Assembly (NCBI GenBank): GCA_026415535.1
Contig: JAOAGX010000001.1
Coordinates: 7,209-31,526, forward strand
Direction: 5' to 3'
Length of the DNA stretch: 24,318 nucleotides
Origin: Armatimonadota bacterium
GTDB taxonomy: Bacteria > Armatimonadota > UBA5829
The position numbers and the translations under genes are program-made. Shown here one piece after another: positions 21,919 through 24,318 of the stretch; the stretch's first letter is position 1, and each line of letters opens with the position of its first letter. The notes below the pieces were generated by a model that was not told where the DNA came from, made no database searches, and was given only the letters and a program-made list of their open reading frames with translations.

Positions 21919-22584
21919 CTACCCAAGCCATTTCATGTCGCGCCAGTACTCGTATTCGTGAGGCCACCTATCCTTATTAAGTATGATCAGTTGCCTGAAT
22001 CTCTCACGCATTTCGGCGTGAATGATCTCCTGCTCAGGATATTTGCGCTTTTCCTGAATAGCTTGAACTAAGTCATGGCCAAGGACAGTTGCGTCGTGTT
22101 GTGCTTCCTCAAACGATCCGGGTACTGATCGCGTCGCACCTACTGCGCCTACGATCCAACAGCCAAGCCGCACCAGCACACTGTTCATGTAACTGGTGCC
22201 TATTTCGTGTTCCGGTCCGCCTGAGACGCACACGGAACAGCCATATTTGCCCAGAAAGCGCTGACAGTGGATAACGTCGGCCATGCGATCGATCACGGTT
22301 TTGAGCTGGGCAGTTACACTATTGAAGTACAGGGGCGAACCCAAGACCAACCCGTCGGCGGCGAGCATTTTCTCCTTCAATGGCACAACGTCATCCGTTC
22401 GCGAACATGTGCCTCTAGCATGGCACGAGTCGCATGCGAGACAGTACTCGATGTGCAAATCACCCAAGTCAACCAACTCTACACGCGCACCGGCTGCCTC
22501 TGCTCCTTCTAGAACGCGTTCGACAAGACGGCGGCTATCGCTGCGTTGCCCTCGCGGACTACCTGAAACTCCAAGTATGTTCAT
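21919..22584 (-). CDS. Iron-sulfur-flavoprotein-like NAD(P)H-dependent FMN reductase family protein
   Basis: Flavodoxin-fold redox protein of 221 residues. The N terminus MNILGVSGSPRGQRSDSR is the FMN phosphate loop. IEYCLACDSCHARGTCSRTDD carries C48, C51, C54 and C60 (C-x2-C-x2-C-x5-C), the compact cysteine pattern of Isf-type iron-sulfur flavoproteins that bind a [4Fe-4S] cluster. GSPLYFNSVTAQLKTVIDRM (82-101) and SGGPEHEIGTSYM (121-133) are further flavin-site marks. Electron partner and substrate are unknown. The frame is open to an ATG at 22623, but GAGGTGAT, nearly the full anti-Shine-Dalgarno complement, lies 7 bases before the ATG at 22584, and the protein then starts exactly at the first strand. 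It lies 100 bp after the fucosidase gene. Confidence 0.9.
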   Translation of the reverse strand: MNILGVSGSPRGQRSDSRRLVERVLEGAEAAGARVELVDLGDLHIEYCLACDSCHARGTCSRTDDVVPLKEKMLAADGLVLGSPLYFNSVTAQLKTVIDRMADVIHCQRFLGKYGCSVCVSGGPEHEIGTSYMNSVLVRLGCWIVGAVGATRSVPGSFEEAQHDATVLGHDLVQAIQEKRKYPEQEIIHAEMRERFRQLIILNKDRWPHEYEYWRDMKWLG

Positions 22585-22684
22585 CTTCATCACCTCAGCG
22601 GACTGCATGTCAGCAATCAACACATTCCAGGATCAAGCCTAGCGTCTCTTGTCGCGAAAACTCAAAGTACGAGCCACGTTTCTG

Positions 22685-23902
22685 CTAACACGCTTCCGGT
22701 TTGCCGTCCAGTACGAGTTTGATAACTGTGTCGTATGGGTCTGGTGGTCTTTTGGGAAGACCTTTTAGAAACGTGCGACAATTGGACCCCGTCTCAATTC
22801 TAGCCTGTTGACCGGTTGCGAGAACTGTTGCCGACTCGATTTTGTTTTTAATTCCCGGGATTGTGATCTCTCCTTGTTTGGGCCAGCGAAAAACGTGAAT
22901 ATAGGCGTTGTTACCCTTTGCGGTCGTGAGACCGACTATTCCAGCGCCGAAAGGGCACCGCTCGGAGCCGTAGATCGATTCTCCATTCACCGAAAGCCAC
23001 CTGCCGATGGCTTTGAGTCGCTCGACCTCTTCCTTTCGGATTGTTCCGTCCGGCTTCGGCCCCACATTTAGCAGGTAGTTACCCTCGCCGGCTGCTGCGG
23101 TAACGAGATACTGTATAAGCTGGCAGACTGTTTTGAAGTTGGGATTGTTGTGAATATAACCCCAACCCCATTGGTCGCCAATAGTCATACATGTTTCCCA
23201 TCCGCGGCCCGGCGCGCTTGCGGTAACGTGCTGCTCAGGCGTATCGAGGTCTTCGGGAACGCCGGAGCGGTTGTTGATCAGAATATGGGGCTGGAGTTCG
23301 CGAACCATCGCGTTGAGTTCCCTTGACCTCCAGAAGTCGGCGACTTCCTCTCCTTGAATACCCGGTACCCATCCTCCATCGTACCAGAGGATATCAATCT
23401 TGCCGTAGTTGGTCATCAGCTCCTTGACCTGGGCGTGGGCCTGCTCTACAAGGGCCTTAGCGCTTTCGGGGTGTGCCTTTTGATCGAAGTATCCTGGGAA
23501 TCGCCAGTCCAATAACGAGTAATAGAACCCGATTTTTAGCCCTGCCTTACGCAGCGCCTGCACATACTCCGCCACGAAGTCGCGTTTAGCCGCACTTTTG
23601 ACACTCGTGAAGTCACTAACTTTGCTGTCAAAGAGGCAAAAACCGTCGTGATGGCGTGTGGTAAAAACCATGTACTTCGCACCTGCTTCTTTCGCCAGCG
23701 AGGCCCAGGCGTCGGCGTCGAATTTTTTGGGGTTGAACCTTCGAGCCAGCCTGGCATATTCGTCAACAGGGATTCTCTCTAAGTGCATAACCCATTCTCC
23801 GCGTCCCAGGATCGAATAAAGCCCCCAGTGAACGAATATGCCAAACCGGGCTTCGTGGAACCACTTGATTCGTTCTTCGTAGGTTGGTGTTTGGGCAGAC
23901 AT
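22685..23902 (-). CDS. GH29 alpha-L-fucosidase
   Basis: Glycoside hydrolase family 29 enzyme removing alpha-linked L-fucose with retention. Length is 405 residues from the chosen start. Marks: WFHEARFGIFVHWGLYS (15-30), KYMVFTTRHHDGFCLFDS (76-93), the (beta/alpha)8 strand GLKIGFYYSLLDW (121-133), the nucleophile D175 in IDILWYDGG, then ILINNRSG, and GEGNYLLNVGPKPDG (272-286). The acid/base residue of GH29 is variable; E223 and E236 are candidates. A short C-terminal beta domain follows. No signal peptide, so cytoplasmic action on imported oligosaccharides is likely. ATG 23902 is chosen over 23935 because GGAGG lies 8 bases upstream. It follows the GH127-like gene by 80 bp. Confidence 0.94.
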   Translation of the reverse strand: MSAQTPTYEERIKWFHEARFGIFVHWGLYSILGRGEWVMHLERIPVDEYARLARRFNPKKFDADAWASLAKEAGAKYMVFTTRHHDGFCLFDSKVSDFTSVKSAAKRDFVAEYVQALRKAGLKIGFYYSLLDWRFPGYFDQKAHPESAKALVEQAHAQVKELMTNYGKIDILWYDGGWVPGIQGEEVADFWRSRELNAMVRELQPHILINNRSGVPEDLDTPEQHVTASAPGRGWETCMTIGDQWGWGYIHNNPNFKTVCQLIQYLVTAAAGEGNYLLNVGPKPDGTIRKEEVERLKAIGRWLSVNGESIYGSERCPFGAGIVGLTTAKGNNAYIHVFRWPKQGEITIPGIKNKIESATVLATGQQARIETGSNCRTFLKGLPKRPPDPYDTVIKLVLDGKPEAC

Positions 23903-23982
23903 ATGTTGTCCTCCTATAGTTTCGACACTTGACAAAACATCGGATCTTGGTTCTTAGTGTTAGGTTTTGGATGGTTACCGGA

Positions 23983-24318
23983 TTATTTTCTAAACGGAAG
24001 CCAGACGGTCATATGTGATTTGCCCCTGTTTGCCCATGCGTAGTAAGGTATCAGTATGATAGGTGTTTCGCGGAGGGGCGCGCTGAATCCTCGCGGTCGA
24101 TAGAGTGGACCTCGCTCGTCGAATGGGTCCGACGTGAGTCCCTTGCCCTTGATAATTACTACGCCACCAAGGAGGTTTGAACGATCGGTTTCAAAATCTT
24201 CCGATACTAGCTCAAGGTCACGAATCACAGCATTTGTATTGTCTGTGCTCTCCGCGCAGTATACTAGAGGTCCACGCATTACAACCACTGAGCAAAGGTT
24301 TTCGCGGACTCTTGGGTC
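23983..24318 (-). CDS. GH127/DUF1680-like glycoside hydrolase, C-terminal part
   Basis: The 3' end of a gene cut by the window edge. The reading frame is open to position 24318, giving about 111 residues that begin DPRVRENLCSVVVMRGPLVYC. The pattern RENxxxVxxxRGPLVYCxE, then GGVVIIKGKG, LYRPRG, and near the end IPYYAWANRGKSHMTVWLP is that of the C-terminal beta domain of DUF1680 / beta-L-arabinofuranosidase (GH127-type) enzymes. The catalytic Cys/Glu region lies outside the window, so substrate cannot be inferred. It is upstream of, and co-directional with, the fucosidase, so the two probably act on the same plant-type glycan. The apparent GTG start at 24288 is internal. Confidence 0.85.
   Translation of the reverse strand, partial: DPRVRENLCSVVVMRGPLVYCAESTDNTNAVIRDLELVSEDFETDRSNLLGGVVIIKGKGLTSDPFDERGPLYRPRGFSAPLRETPIILIPYYAWANRGKSHMTVWLPFRK

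Noticed and set aside
22585..22623. Upstream ATG codons 22623 and 22590 as the flavoprotein start
   Set aside because: The near-perfect GAGGTGAT ribosome site is correctly spaced only for ATG 22584, which also begins the conserved first strand.

Overview
The window looks like a chromosomal segment of a free-living, deep-branching bacterium, most likely Armatimonadota or a near relative. This placement is inference: it rests on the gene set (a DUF6785/DUF6784-type membrane protein, a GH127/DUF1680-type enzyme, GH29, ThuA), on the order efp - membrane protein - accB - small protein - accC - nusB - folD, and on intergenic DNA filled with one dispersed repeat family. Start codons are unusually often TTG, GTG or even CTG, each backed by a good Shine-Dalgarno. 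No rRNA, tRNA, CRISPR array, transposase or phage gene was seen.

Layout. (1) 3-4203, + strand: envelope-glycan/lipid-carrier genes. These are the 3' part of a WecA/TagO-like GlcNAc-1-P transferase, a UDP-GlcNAc 2-epimerase that probably starts at CTG, an AI-2E/PerM-family membrane protein and undecaprenyl-diphosphatase UppP. (2) 4204-4649: convergent intergenic region with a degenerate ~31-bp tandem array and a terminator. (3) 4650-6650, - strand: DUF6785-type membrane protein, possibly read from a leaderless mRNA. (4) 6711-13441, + strand: housekeeping run with a clear efp promoter. It holds EF-P, an uncharacterised Cys-rich membrane protein, biotin carboxyl carrier protein, a prepilin-like small protein, biotin carboxylase, NusB, FolD and a zinc-ribbon/TPR/membrane protein. 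(5) 13910-15880, + strand: a putative (alpha/alpha)6-barrel glycosidase. (6) 16198-20553, - strand: a 1451-residue exported protein with eight tandem repeats of 53 (last 52) residues. (7) 20906-24318, - strand: a carbohydrate-related cluster of ThuA-like protein, iron-sulfur-flavoprotein-like reductase, GH29 alpha-L-fucosidase and the 3' end of a GH127-like enzyme.

How they fit together. The first block starts (WecA/TagO-like), feeds (UDP-ManNAc supply) and recycles (UppP) an undecaprenyl-linked glycan. The central block couples fatty-acid precursor synthesis (AccB, AccC) and one-carbon metabolism (FolD) with translation and transcription factors (EF-P, NusB). The right-hand block suggests plant- or mucin-type glycan breakdown.

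The items that look least described are the giant 53-residue-repeat exported protein, the membrane protein with an eight-cysteine cytoplasmic domain, the pilin-like protein inside the acc genes, and the intergenic repeat family, which occurs as single copies, inverted pairs and decayed tandem arrays.
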